This document shows, piece by piece, positions 22,441-33,696 of a DNA stretch of 64,000 nucleotides; position 1 is the stretch's first letter, and each line of letters starts with the position of its first letter. Made by a program: the position numbers and the translations under genes. Location of the stretch: positions 434,001 through 498,000 of the forward strand of contig NW_026516223.1 in assembly GCF_025602895.1 (NCBI RefSeq), read 5' to 3'. The notes beneath the pieces are model-generated. The model did not search any database and had not been told where the DNA came from. It worked only from the letters and a program-made list of their open reading frames with translations. The DNA comes from Polychytrium aggregatum (taxonomy: Eukaryota > Chytridiomycota > Chytridiomycetes > Polychytriales).

Positions 22441-25349
22441 TCATAGATCCATCCGACGCTGCTGCTGCTGTTGCTGCTGATGCTCGAGTAACGAGGGCCG
22501 AAGCAGCCCCATGCGGGTCTCGTCCTGGCCACCCACCAACGGCCTCACTGGGAATCCGTACCCCGGATTAACGCCCACGGGCGAATCTCGCGCCCTGGAG
22601 GAGGCATACGGCGACGAGCCAAGCCCGGGGGAAAGCACTTGGGAGGTGTTCTGGCGCCGGTGATGCGACAGCTGGGGCTGATGCTGGGGGTGGGGGTGCT
22701 GCTGCTGATGAGCTTTTGGATCAATTGGGCTCGGCGATGAGCTGAACGGATCGGCCGAAAGCTCCATGGACCGCATCCAGGCATGCATCCGGGCAAGTTG
22801 GTGCTGGTAGCTTCTGTTTTGGGTCTCCAGCTCGCGGACCTCGGTCTGGTGCCGGAGCATCTGGTAGTCGTACTGCCTCCGGAGCTTGTCGTACTCGTGC
22901 TGCGTTTTGTGCAGCTGCATCTCCAGGGCTTGGATTCGATCAACGAGGCCGCCGATCTGGAGGAGCCGGCTGTCAAAGCCGGTCGTCGGTGCGGGGCCGC
23001 GCTCGGCGAGCCGATCGACAGCATCGCCGTGTGTGCGCTCTCGGTTGTCGCGCTGCGTGAGAGAGCTGCGGGGAGCCTGGGAATCGTCCCGGGGCTCATT
23101 GGGCGAGCCGTCGCTTGCGTCGGCATCGCGGTTATCATTATCGAGGTGTGGTCCAGCCGATTCTGGGCTTGTGCTTCCAGGTGAAGTCCTCGCTTTGAGG
23201 CTACGCTTGGTAGTTGGGTCGTTAAGGAGCGGCCTCAGATCATCCGGACACTCGAGTTGCTGGACCGGTGGACGGAGCCGATTGTAAGTAATCCGAGCGA
23301 GAGCAGCGGACTGCTATGGAGAGCGCCGTAGTCAGCGAAGCGTGCTTACCGAGACATGTAACAGAGCGGACTTTTGTCGCTCCGTAAAGAGCGGCACGCA
23401 CAACCCCGCTCGGAGAAGCCTGGTGCTGAGCGACACACTGAGGCTGGGGTTCTTTTCCTTTTGAATGTATCCGACGAGAGACTCCATGGCCACTGAGTAA
23501 GCAAGCAACAGGCAGAACCGGAGCAGTATGATGTCAGTGGTGAGCCGGGTATGCTGCCAAGCTCCTCGACAGGCGCCCCTAAGCGTCGATGAGTCAGGAG
23601 TAGGCCGAGCGTGGGCCGAGCGGTGTGGCCCAAATCAGACCAGGAGCGGCAGCAGACTCTGCGATGTCTCAAGCACACATAGTGAAGGACACTGGTCGAC
23701 ACTACATTTGAGCATCTCAAAGATATGGTCCCTCTGCATCACAGTGATGCTCTCGGGGTCGTTCCAGGGCAGCTTTGCAAGGATTGATATGATGTTCTCG
23801 AACGGCCGCTCGCTGCACCGACGGGCAAAATGAACCTGGTAGATTGGCATGTCCGAAGCAAACAAGTGAGTGATCATCGAGCCATTGAGCGGCATGATTC
23901 GGGGTTAGAATCCATGCTGGAGCCGACGCGATTCTGGTGTCGATCCTCGCAATCGGCAACGCAGCGACCAAGTGCAGTACAAACAAGGGCAGACGACAGT
24001 GATGCAACTACCTTGAGATTTCTGCATATCAGCAGTATGCCGTTGATTTCGTCCCGATGCAGGAACGGGCGCGGCGCGATGCTGAATTGATGTTGTAAGC
24101 GGTGAGCACGCCGTCCCGGCCAAGTGCGATTTGAACGCTGCATGCTGCCTTGTCATGAAGCAATAACGCGACTGCCATGAAGCATCGAGCTCGAGGGAGT
24201 GCAATCGGTCAGTCCTCAGGATGTGCTTACTCTGGAGATTCGCCATGCGTCGGTGTATAAACCGAGGCGCGGGCGCTTAGAGGGATGCCGTATCGAGTCG
24301 GGAAGAGCGTGGTGAGTAACTCTTCCTGGCAGCTGGGCTGAAGGGCGAGACACCGGCCCTTGACGACGATGCGCTGGCCGCGGTGCAGCTCCATCGCAGC
24401 TTGAGCCTCAGCGATAGAGGGGAACTCGACAAATGCGTCCGAGAGTGTTTTTCCAGTGACCCGGTTCATCAGGATGTGGATGCAGTGGGTGTAGGTTGGT
24501 GGATGATGCCCGACAGGGATCTGTGGCAGGGTACGATGTGATATGGTGATATGGTGTGATATGGTGTGGTGTGGTGTGGTGTGGTGTGGTGTGGTGTGGT
24601 GTGGTGTGGTGTGGTGTGGTGATATGGTGATATGGTGTGTGATATGGGGATGATGAAATGTGGTGCGATATGCAATGAGACACAGGGCAGCACTTCCCAA
24701 TGCCGCAGTTTCCAGGACAACGCAGCAGCTCCCAGTACAATGCAGCAGTTCCCAGGGTGCCCATTCGACATCCGCTCCTCCCCTGGATCCTGCACCCGTT
24801 TCGACAATTTCACATGACCCGGCAAATTGCCCGGACAGACCCACAACGGACCATCACTGGCGAAAATAGATTGGTAAGGTCGTTGAGGGTCAGATCCCAC
24901 GGAATGTTGCTGATTTTCAGGACGGCATAGTTCAAGGATGAGGGCAGCACCATCTCGGGTGACATGGTTGGTGGTTCTGTGGGCTTTTGGGCGACCAGGT
25001 CTCTCAAGAAGCGGTCGCTATGGTCGTCGTCGGATAACAGTCCAGAGCCATGGAAGGTTTGTGGAGTGGCTGGGGGACCACCGAACAGTTCTCTGGTATG
25101 CGGCTCGGACGGACGACTGGTTGGCGGTGCCAGCGACAATGAGAGCTGGCTTGACAATGATGAGGGCGTAAAATCGTAGTTGGATGAAGGAAAGGACGCT
25201 GTCCATGGGCCCTGGAGTAGATTGGAGGCAGCAGGGTCTGGGAGCGCGAGGGGCATCGAGACTAGACCGGGCTGCATGGTGCCCTGGGTGCTGTCGTCGA
25301 ATGGAGGGTTGTTTTCGAGCAGCACAAGATCACCGAGCTGGATGCCGGT
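22441..25349 (-). CDS. RRM-type RNA-binding protein with C-terminal coiled coil; 5' end unresolved
   Basis: Exons in order of translation: 25349-24858, 24520-24231, 24081-24012, 23835-23706, 23492-23350, 23313-22441, all in phase. A first RRM is split by an intron (VLKISNIPWDLTLNDLTNLF, then MNRVTGKTLSDAFVEF, then GRCLALQPSCQEELLTTLFP). A second conserved block follows: FLHRDEINGILLICRNLK, CSERPFENIISILAKLPWND, RDHIFEMLK, RLLRAGLCVPLFTERQ. I recognise this as a conserved fungal RRM-protein layout but cannot name the orthologue. The last exon holds a coiled coil (about 22.8-22.95 kb) and a Gln-rich tail. At least one 5' exon lies upstream of 25349; the resolved part enters in phase 0 with TGIQLGDLVLLEN. 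A Ser/Pro-rich minus-strand frame at 25.69-26.2 kb is a candidate for it. Confidence 0.7.
24563..24620. repeat. GGTGT pentanucleotide microsatellite
   Basis: About eleven GTGGT/GGTGT units, flanked by GATATGGT variants. It lies in the intron that splits the first RRM of the RNA-binding protein. Confidence 0.9.
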
Positions 25350-28112
25350 CTGTAAGTGGAAGGCAGCCTGGGCATGGAGGCGCCGAGGAGGATGGCAAAA
25401 CGGGGGTCAGTGGTCGGGCGGTATCGCCGCCAGCACTATGGCAAAATTAGTGGTGCTCGGGAGCGCAGGTCATCAGCGTACTAAGATGGAGCCAGGTGGG
25501 GGTGGGGGACGACGGCAAGGACGAGCACCAAGCAAGATGGGAAGAAGCTGGGAATGTCGAACGGGTGTGGTGCTGCACAGATTGAACCCCCGGACTGCAG
25601 CAAAGAAAGGCTGGCGATTACCTCGGCAGCGAGTTCTCGAGACGACGCCGGCGATCCGCGCGGCCCTGGACAATCGCAAGACAATGTTACGCCCGGTCAG
25701 TCGACACTTTTTGCACCAGGCACAGTCGACAGTTTTTGCACCGGAATGTACCTGAAGCCGAGCTCTGCGTTCTCGATCCAGGGCTTGGGCTCAAACTGAG
25801 TCGCTGCGACGACGATGACGCCGTGGCCGCACCAGAGGGAAAGCTGCCAAGGGCGGAGACCTGGGGCGGCTGCGGGATGATGATCGACAGGGAGCCTCGC
25901 GGGCGCGGGTTAGATTTGGAGAGAAGAAGAAGATCGGGCTCCATCGACTCGGCAGGGCAGATAGAGAGCGAGTCTGGCATGGGCACGAGTGCACGGCAGG
26001 GCAAAGGGGAAGAGGTCGGAGGCCGGGCCAGAGGAGGGTGCTCCTGGGCTTTAAGAGCGCGAGCAGCGACCGGTGACAGCGATACAGCGGATGGCAAGGC
26101 ACTGGGTTCTTGGAAAGCAGGAGTGGAACGAGCGGCGCCGTGGGGAGGGGAAGGAGGTAACTGAATAGGCCGAGGCAATTCAGGGTCAAGTGCAGGCCAA
26201 AAGAGCACTCTCGGCGATCAGGCCGAGGAGGCGCTGGGCCGGGCGGCGGCCGCACCCAGGCCGCCCCACTGGAGCCGTTGCTCTTGGGCTGTGGAGCAGC
26301 CAGTTTGGCAGGACGGCATGGTCGGTCACCGAGATCAGCGAGTCCAAGGCCGGCCGCAAAGAGTACCCGCATGGGAACGCAGTGTGGCCATCATGTGCCG
26401 GCAAGCCCATGTTTCTCTTGCCTTTTGCTCCGCCCCCATCGGCGACGCGGTCAAAAGAAAGAGCAGCGCTGTGATGGACGACGCCCCCTTGCTCGGGCCG
26501 AGAGGGAAAGGGAAGAGCGAAAAGGAAAGACAGTCTCGCCCAACACAGCGCCGAATGGGATGCTCGCCCAGCAAGCGAGATGGCCTGTTCTGTTCGCTCG
26601 TTCTGCAGGAGCATTGTTGCTGTGCGTCTCGGGTTGTGGCGGCCGGGCTGCGTCGGTTGTTGATGCGGCGCCATCGACCATGCATGTCCATGATCCGTGC
26701 TCGTGGTTGGAGCAAGGCGGTGCCGAGCCATATCGGTGTTTCAGGGGCTGGCCCCACAGTCGTTACAGAAATCTGCCGAGGTGGAGCCAACCGCGCCGAT
26801 CTGGATCATGGCAACGACGGAGGAAGAAACGGCCGGATGGATCAAGCGACCCAGGAGACATGTCCGCCGCCTCCGTGTGGAATATGCTACTTGCTGGCCC
26901 TGCACCGGCCTGCACTGGTCCTGCACCGGTCCGATTCGTGGGGCCAAGAACCATCCAGGCCATGCAGACGGCATCCATCGCACGCAGATGTCACTTGGCA
27001 GCAATGGCAAGCTCGGCGCTCTTTTCTGCATGCGTACATGCATTACCATTATCATCGCTGGTGCTGTGGCTGCTGTTATGGCTGCTGCTGACCAGAATGC
27101 AAATGGGACCGGTGATCACCGCCAGCCAGCATGATCTTCAGAGCCGCATCGACCTCGCTTGCGAACCTTCTTTGTCCGCTGCACCCACCCTCTCACCAGG
27201 TGCCTCTCTGGTCTCCATCTGCCGGCCGCCGCCGTGGTCCCGGTCTGCTCCGTTGGGTTGATCCGCACGAGCAGCCAAACACAGCACCATCGAATGGACA
27301 CAGTCAGCACGCCGAGTGGCTCGAGTTCATGGGGCTGGTGCGTGCTCGGCTGCCCATGCCACCCCCGCGTCCACGCTCAAGCCCGATGGAGATCATGCTT
27401 GCTCATGCTCGTGCGAGGCGGCGCCTTTGCCTTTCGCCATTGACCGAGCATTCGTCGGTCAGTCCGTCGGTTGGTCCGTCGTCGGCCCGTCAATGTGTCA
27501 GGCGTGTCTATCCAATCGCCAAGTGTATGGTCAACCACCCAGTGATTGCCCTTTGCCAACGCATTTGGGCGATCGACACGGATGCATCGGCCAGATCAAC
27601 GGCGCACTTCGATTTCGATCGACAGCAGCTTTGTATTTGTCTTTTTGTTGGCGATAGAGCCGGTCTACCCACACACACTGGGACTTGATTTGCGTCTTGA
27701 ACTTTGGGAGAGCAATGAGATGGCAGCCACCGATTTCCATCCGAAGAGGGGGCTCAGTGGGCACAAGGGAAGGAGAAAACAATAATTGATTGCCGCCGGG
27801 GGGGGGCTGTAAGAAACCATGAGGAAAACACGGAGAGATGCATTTGTGGGAAGAAAGGGGAAACATCAAGAGTGCTCAGTCCGTCGTGGGGAGGGGGAGG
27901 ATTGCAGCCACACCCCGCGGGAACCGGTGGCTGAGCACAGCCGCAAACGGGCAAGGTTGTCCGAGGTATTAGGAGCAAGGTCCAAGAGCGATGCGCTTGG
28001 CGGGAGAGAATGTGCGGCAAGAGTGGCTTGTGCGATGAGCACGAGCAGAGGCGGTTCCAGGTTCACAGGGCGAGTGAGAAGAACAGGGACATGGCAGCAG
28101 CGGGCGGTCTCC
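25350..28112. other. Long spacer with the unresolved 5' end of the RRM gene
   Basis: Should contain the first exon(s) and promoter of the RRM gene. Long open frames on both strands at 26.2-27.3 kb look compositional, with no recognisable domain. Short G runs occur near 27790. I could not support a separate gene. Confidence 0.35.
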
Positions 28113-29793
28113 TTAACAGGGGAGGTTGCCGCCTCGTTGGCCGGCGAGGACTTGATACCGGCGCAGACAATCAACTCCAGGGGCCGACACACACTCGCCC
28201 GTTTCTGTATTGAACTTGTAGCCTGTGCATTGGACAAGACAGCGCGGTGAGATCGCTGCAACTTGGTTGGCGACGCCGGCGGTCGAGATTCGGCGACTCT
28301 GTATCGCTCAGCCAGGACAGATTGCAGATCGGCTCAACTGCAGGGGCAAAGAGCCAAGCGTACTCACCCTTGGTACACTCGCAGCGGCCAAGAACGCAGA
28401 TCCAGGAGCCTGGTGGTTGAGCAACGGGAGACATTGCCCCAGGAGGCAGTGGTTAGGGTATTCTGAACGGCACAGATGCCTCGAGTAGGCTCTCAAACGG
28501 TAGAGTCGTGAGCTGTCAGGCTGGGCCGACACGATCGAGGTTCCACATGAGCTGCTCGGAAAGAATGCGCCGGTCGACTGGCTCGAGGCTATTCGACAGC
28601 GTCCGAGTCACTGTCGCAGCGATACTCACTGTTGGGCTTGCAGTCGTAGGTCTGGCTGGTCTGGCCAGTGGAGCACTGCTTCCAGTTAGCGTCCGGAGTG
28701 GATGTCGCAGATGCCGTTGGAACAGGAGCGGGGTCGGTGGTGGAGGGTGTGGCGTAGACAGAAGCGCCGGCGACATTGGCTGAGACCGACAGCGGCGACG
28801 TGGTGGTTTTCGTTGTTGTGGTTGTGGTTGTGGTTGTCGAGGACGAAGCTGGCAGTGGGCGCTGGGTGGTCGAGGCTTGAGCGGGATGGGAGGCAACGGT
28901 GTGGGCGCTCGATGGCCTGTTGACCGGGGGTTGCGGGGCGGGTTCCGGGGTCGAGGTGGGCGTGGAGACTGGGGGAGGAGGAGGAGGAGCCGGCTGGTCG
29001 CCTGGATGCGAGGAGACAGAGTCTTGGTTGAGCAGTCCGCGGGATACAGCCGACAGCGGCCATGGAGGACGCAGGCTCAAGGACTGCACTGGATCGGCAA
29101 CGAGCAAACGACAGCAAGACGGGACGCCATGACGCCGAGCGGTGTCGCTTCGTAGTGCTAGATTCCGTCCGTCCATGATTGCCGGCTTCAAAAGTTCCGC
29201 AGTGTCCCTGAAATCACACACACGGATGGCAGCAGGTCGCCGAAGCGCATCGCAACGTTACCTCCGGGCCAGATGATGTCGACGTTGATGGAGCCATCAA
29301 GGGGAGCGCCGCCGAGAGCTTGCCAGGCAGCGCCACCATAGACATCGATGTTGTGGGCGAGGGCATTGCCTTGCCACAGACAGCTCCCGGCAGGACAAAA
29401 GTCAACAATCGTGGCGGAGATCTGCTTGCTGTGGTCGTTGCTGTTGCGGACGGTGATCTTCTGGAAGCAATACTGGCTCTTCTTGGCACCGCCGTAGACG
29501 GCCTCGGAGACAGCAACGACGTAGTCGACCGGCCAGACCGTGTTCTTGTTGGCGGGCAAGTTGGGGTTGGCCCGGACGCCGTCGCTCAGGATGGCATTCC
29601 AGTGGGGATCGTCGCTGGAGCTGGCGCACCCGACACCAACGGCGCCGGGCTGGAAGCCAGGCTCGGACCAGGCAGGATACTGCGGGAAAGGGCCGTAGTG
29701 CGTGGCCTGGCCAGAGACCCACTGGGCATTCGCCGAGGCCGCGACGGAGAGCAGCGATGCCAGTGTCCAGACGGCGGGGTGAGACGAGACCAT
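28113..29793 (-). CDS. Secreted expansin-like protein with Pro/Thr linker and C-terminal Cys-rich module
   Basis: Exons in order of translation: 29793-29262, 29001-28630, 28409-28368 (42 nt), 28222-28113, giving 351 residues. Signal peptide MVSSHPAVWTLASLLSVAASANAQ. Then an expansin/barwin-type double-psi beta-barrel: GQATHYGP, GAVGVGCASSSDD, WNAILSDG, TIVDFCPAGSC and INVDIIWPGG. The second exon is a low-complexity linker (PAPPPPPPVSTPTSTP, long Thr runs) typical between catalytic and binding modules. The tail is a Cys-rich module: QCSTGQTSQTYDC, WICVLGRCEC, FNTETGECVSAPGVD. The same module stands alone in the divergent gene at 30.6 kb, with an identical 42-nt middle exon. Probable role: loosening of plant or fungal wall polymers; binding role for the tail is inference. 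An alternative end, TLRNF at 29188, arises if a 54-nt segment is spliced differently. Confidence 0.75.
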
Positions 29794-30576
29794 GTCGGGA
29801 TGCGGGAGAACGAGCAGGACCACGGCGGTGGGAGGACGACGGAGAAGAAGGCAAACCGAGCGACGGGCCGGCAAGATGGGTTATGGGACGGATTTCGGAG
29901 ACGGGCTGGAGTTTGGATTCAGGTTGAGTTGGTGCAGCGTTGGTGCAGCGTTGGTGGGACAGACCGCGGCTGGATGTCGCAAATGGGGCCGAGCAAGGCC
30001 GAGCAAGGCGGTCAAGGGGGGCGGGGCGTGGGCCGGGGCCGGTTGGCGATTGGGCCGCGCGTTATGGCCCGCGACAGCCGCGCGCTGTATGGAGCGCCGA
30101 GCAAGGGGACGCGGACGCGCTTTGAGTCACAGGAACAAGCCGCGGGTGCAGCGCCGAGTGCTTTGCGCTTTGTCCGCCGCACAGAGACTGTCCGTGCGAC
30201 GCGTGCCGTGTGCCGGGCTGGCGATCTGCCCAATCGCAGGGCAGGCCCCGATCGGCGGCTCGGGTGGGATCCAGCCACAAGGCCGTGAGCGAACCGCCAC
30301 CGCCCTGTGCCACAATGGCTGCGCAGACAAGGGACGCGACACAAGGGGCTGCCTGTGTCACCCCGCGTTGCGCCACAGCCCCCGATATAGGCGCTGCGCC
30401 ACACGAACTGGCTGCATCCGCACTCGAGCCAGGCGAAGTCACGTGAGTCATGGTGGATGGCCAGCTGCATTGTGGCTGGCCAGGCAGTCAGCCAAATCGA
30501 CACCACAACCAACATCGCAACCAACATCGCAACCAACATCGCAACCAACATCGCAACCAACATCGCAACCAACATC
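29794..30576. promoter_or_regulatory. Shared divergent promoter of two Cys-rich-module genes
   Basis: 783 bp between the ATG of the expansin-like gene and the ATG of the standalone Cys-rich gene. It includes the 12-bp repeats at its right end. No other gene supported. Confidence 0.45.
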
Positions 30577-30577
30577 A
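30506..30577. repeat. Six 12-bp tandem repeats abutting a start codon
   Basis: Unit CAACCAACATCG, six copies. The last unit ends in CATCA, whose final A is the A of the ATG at 30577. The repeat is in frame with the downstream gene, so an upstream ATG at 30457 could add a repeated TNIA peptide. Confidence 0.9.
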
Positions 30578-31179
30578 TGCGGCCGGAACGGAGCGTCGGA
30601 TTCGTCGCACTGAGCGTCCTCGCCATCCTCTCTCCGAGCAGCGGCACCAAAGTCGCCCGCGATGTCATTCCAGATTGGACAACGAGCGGAAGCGACTCTG
30701 GCTGGGTTCAATGTGCGCCAAACGAAACCAGCCAGACGTACGAATGCAAAGAGAATGGTGAGTCTCTGGCGGTCGAGATGGCCACGGTCTGTCCAGGGTG
30801 CCCGCGCACTCCAGGCGTTCCTGGCAGTCCACTCTGAGGTCTCGTTGTTCATCAATTGATCGCGGCGTCGGTCTTGCTCCTTCTCCTCGGCTTGTATGCC
30901 TTGACGGGATGTGCCCCTCTTGCAGCTCTCTGGATATGCTCGCTGGGTCGCTGCGAGTGCAATCAAGGTAAGTCGCAGATGCATTTTGCCTGCCAGCGTC
31001 GATCTCACGGTGCATTTGCGTCCAGCCAACTCACATACCGCTGGGCTCGTTCTGCTTTGGCTCTGAACGTGACAGATTATGCCTTCAACTGGGGCACCCG
31101 AAGCTGCGAATACGCTCCGGGAGTCGACGATTTGGAGCTGATCGCCATCCAGCCGGGGCAGAAGGGATTCCAGCTGTGA
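30577..31179 (+). CDS. Small secreted Cys-rich protein, standalone copy of the expansin C-terminal module
   Basis: Exons 30577-30757, 30926-30967 (42 nt), 31076-31179 give 108 residues. ATG at 30577 gives a signal peptide (MRPERSVGFVALSVLAILSP); the in-frame ATG at 30457 would bury it. Module: WVQCAPNETSQTYEC, WICSLGRCEC, YAFNWGTRSCEYAPGVD. Cys spacing, intron phases and exon length match the C-terminus of the divergent expansin-like protein, so the two are paralogous by module. Function unknown; a secreted wall- or substrate-binding protein is the simplest inference. Confidence 0.75.
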
Positions 31180-31552
31180 ATGCTGGAACGGCGCTCGAAG
31201 CGCTGTCCTGAATGTTGGAGCGAGCGCTGGCGGGTTTCCTCACCATCATCAATCGTCGGGGCTTTGGTTGGCGACGCCTTCGTCTATGCCACGGAACAAT
31301 ACAGCGATACCACTACCACGACAGTCCAGCGAGAGTGCCAGCCCTGCGTCCTCATGTGTCTTGGTCAGATGCGTTTTGGGGCCGAGCTTCCCAATAGTTG
31401 AGAGGCAGCCGCTGGGCTGATGATGCGGCAGCACACCCCAGAGTCGCGCTTTCTTTCCCCTCTGCCGCGATCTCACCAACGCATCCAACGCATCCAACGC
31501 ACCCAACGCATTCGCTGGCGACGATTGCATCAGCCGCCCACCACCCGTTGTC
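31180..31552. other. Spacer before the Sel1-repeat gene
   Basis: Contains a short CGCATCCAA/CGCACCCAA-type repeat near 31480. No gene seen. Confidence 0.4.
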
Positions 31553-33181
31553 ATGAGCTTCAAGGCCGAGAAGCGCAAGCCGGCCAATGCCGACAACAAC
31601 AAGGAGGTGAGCCTGCCTCGAATTGCAGGCTTGCAAGAGTCACGGACTCGACCCTTCTTTGCTCTGTTGCGCTGTTTGCTGACGGCTATGGTCCATAGCC
31701 GATAGAGAAGTATATCTCCCCAAGCCAAAGGGACAGAACTGATGCTCCTGTGTCTCCTTCCCCCTGCGCGCCTGCGATTGCGGCATCCGCATCGACAAAC
31801 GCATCGACAAATGGTGATGCCTGTCCCCAATTACGACGCCCCTCGATCGCATTGACGTCGGTGGCTCGTCTCCTTTCCCTCCCTCAACCAGACCCGGGAG
31901 GCCCTCCTTGCGGCTCACAAACGTGCTGCCCAGCGGTCCGATCCCGAATCTCTCTATCAAATCGCCATCTACTACGAAGAGACCGCGCAGTCCCCCAAAG
32001 ACGAGAAGCAGGCCTTTGAGATGTACTCGCAGGCAGCCAAGCTGGGCCATCGCAGCGCCATGTACGAGCTGGGGCGATGCTACCAGGACGGCCTCGGGGT
32101 CGAGCCAAACCCCAAGGAGGCGTACCAATGGTTCAAGCAATGCAGCAACCTCGGCGACATCGACGCCCTCCTGGTCGTCGCCCGGTATCTCGAGAGCGGC
32201 TATGGCGTCCCACAGAACCGAGAGCAGGCCCTGAAGCTTTACGAAAAGTGTGCCCACAAGGGCAACTCGGATGCCTGCTGCGAGCTCGGTGTCATCGCCC
32301 AGACAGGCCGCATGGGCCCGCCCGACCTCAAAATGGCCGTTCGATACTACCGCCAGAGCGCTGAGCTGGGCAACCCGCTGGGCCAGGAGTATCTCGGGCT
32401 CTGCTACCTCAACGGCACCGGCGTCGAGAAGCAGGAGCGCGAGGCTTTTGAATGCTTCAAAAAGGGTGCCCGCGGCAAGCTCCCTGGCTCACAATACTAC
32501 CTCGGACAGTGCTACGAGCTCGGGATCGGATGCAAGGTCAACCTCGAGGCAGCCAAGCAGGCCTACTACGAGGGCGCCAAGCTCAACCATGACGAAGCCC
32601 AGCTGGCCCTGGGCTACTGTTTCGACAAGGGCGTCGGCACCGAGCCCGAGCCCAAGCGGGCCGTCCACTGGTACGGCAAGAGTGCCCACAACGGGAACGC
32701 CGAGGCAGCCTACAACGTCGCGGACTGCTACCGCTCCGGCCACGGAGTCAACACCGACGACACGATTGCCTTTGAGTGGCTCCGGCGCAGCGCCAAGGGC
32801 AAGTACGCCGATGGTGAATGTCGGCTGGGGCACTGCTATGAATTTGGAATCGGAGTCGACAAGAACCAAGCCAATGCCCTGAAGTGGTATCGCCGCAGCG
32901 CCGAACACGGCAGTCGCACGGGTCAGTTCAACCTCGGTGCCTGTCTCGAACTGGGCATCGGCATCGCCCAGAGTCGCAAGGAGGCGCTTCGGTGGTATCG
33001 CTCCAGTGCAGCGCAGGATTTCGAGCCGGCCAAACAGCGGCTGGAAGCTTTGACGGCAGCACCGACGACATCGGTCGCCAAGGATCCAAAAATCCGACGG
33101 ATTGCGGAAGAGCTCGACAGCGACTCGAGTGACATCCCGATTGCAACAACGCCAAAGAAGAAGCTGAAGCGAAGCGAGTAG
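31553..33181 (+). CDS. Sel1-like repeat protein
   Basis: Exons 31553-31606 and 31892-33181 encode 447 residues. From about residue 30 onward there are at least nine Sel1-like repeats of 36-38 residues (pattern A..LG..YE.G.GV..N...A..WY..AA..G, for example YELGRCYQDGLGVEPN and YCFDKGVGTEPEPKRAVHWY). Such solenoids are protein-binding scaffolds. The C-terminus is acidic then basic (DSDSSDIPIATTPKKKLKR), consistent with a nuclear localisation signal. Chitin-synthase activators of the Chs4/Skt5 type also carry Sel1 repeats, but no prenylation CaaX motif is seen here, so I leave the partner unnamed. Confidence 0.85.
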
Positions 33182-33696
33182 TGCCGCAGCAGCTGCGGTG
33201 TGTTGAATGGGATGATCCCGCACGGACACGGATACCCGCATGGCTGTGCTGCGCTGGACGATTCGGTATCCCACATTGCAGCATGCGCTTACAGCCATCA
33301 CTCCCATCGGTGGATTGGGCTTGGGCGATTCGGGAGCTGGCCGACTTTTGGCCACAAGTTTCATGAGCATAGCCCGCTCGTCATCAACGCAATATACGAT
33401 CTTGCCCCTTGCAGCCCGGGGGGGGTGCTGGGGTGGTGAGGTTGGGTGCTGGATCTAGTTGGTCAAGTCACAAGTGCAGGCATCTGTCAGCTCCATGCGA
33501 TATATCTCCAGCACTTTGCACCAGTGCTGGTCGAATACAATTCACAGAGATGCTGGTGGTAATGCAAAGTTGTATTTGGAAAGCAGTGCCATCCGATGGT
33601 GGATCGCAATCACCGGTGATGAGCGATGCCCATGCACCATGAGTGACAGGCACCGAGGCAGTGTTACGACAGTCCCCGTGCGCAGATAGGACAGAG
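33182..33696. other. Convergent spacer between Sel1 gene and thiolase
   Basis: Presumed 3' untranslated regions. Short G run near 33418. No gene seen. Confidence 0.4.

Noticed and set aside
24563-24620. G-rich repeat as a telomere or interstitial telomeric tract
   Set aside because: The unit GGTGT is not the common fungal telomere repeat TTAGGG and the tract sits inside an intron.
26278-27261. Plus-strand open frame in the long spacer
   Set aside because: Basic, Arg/Pro-rich composition with no motif and no supported splice partners; treated as compositional.
28686-29117. Alternative minus-strand frame (MAAVGCIPRTAQ start) in the expansin linker region
   Set aside because: Out of frame with the Cys-rich exons; the 29262/29001 splice gives a continuous expansin-linker-module protein instead.
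30506-30577. Short regular repeats as a CRISPR array
   Set aside because: 12-bp units with no spacers in a fungal genome; a simple minisatellite. The same applies to the other tandem repeats.
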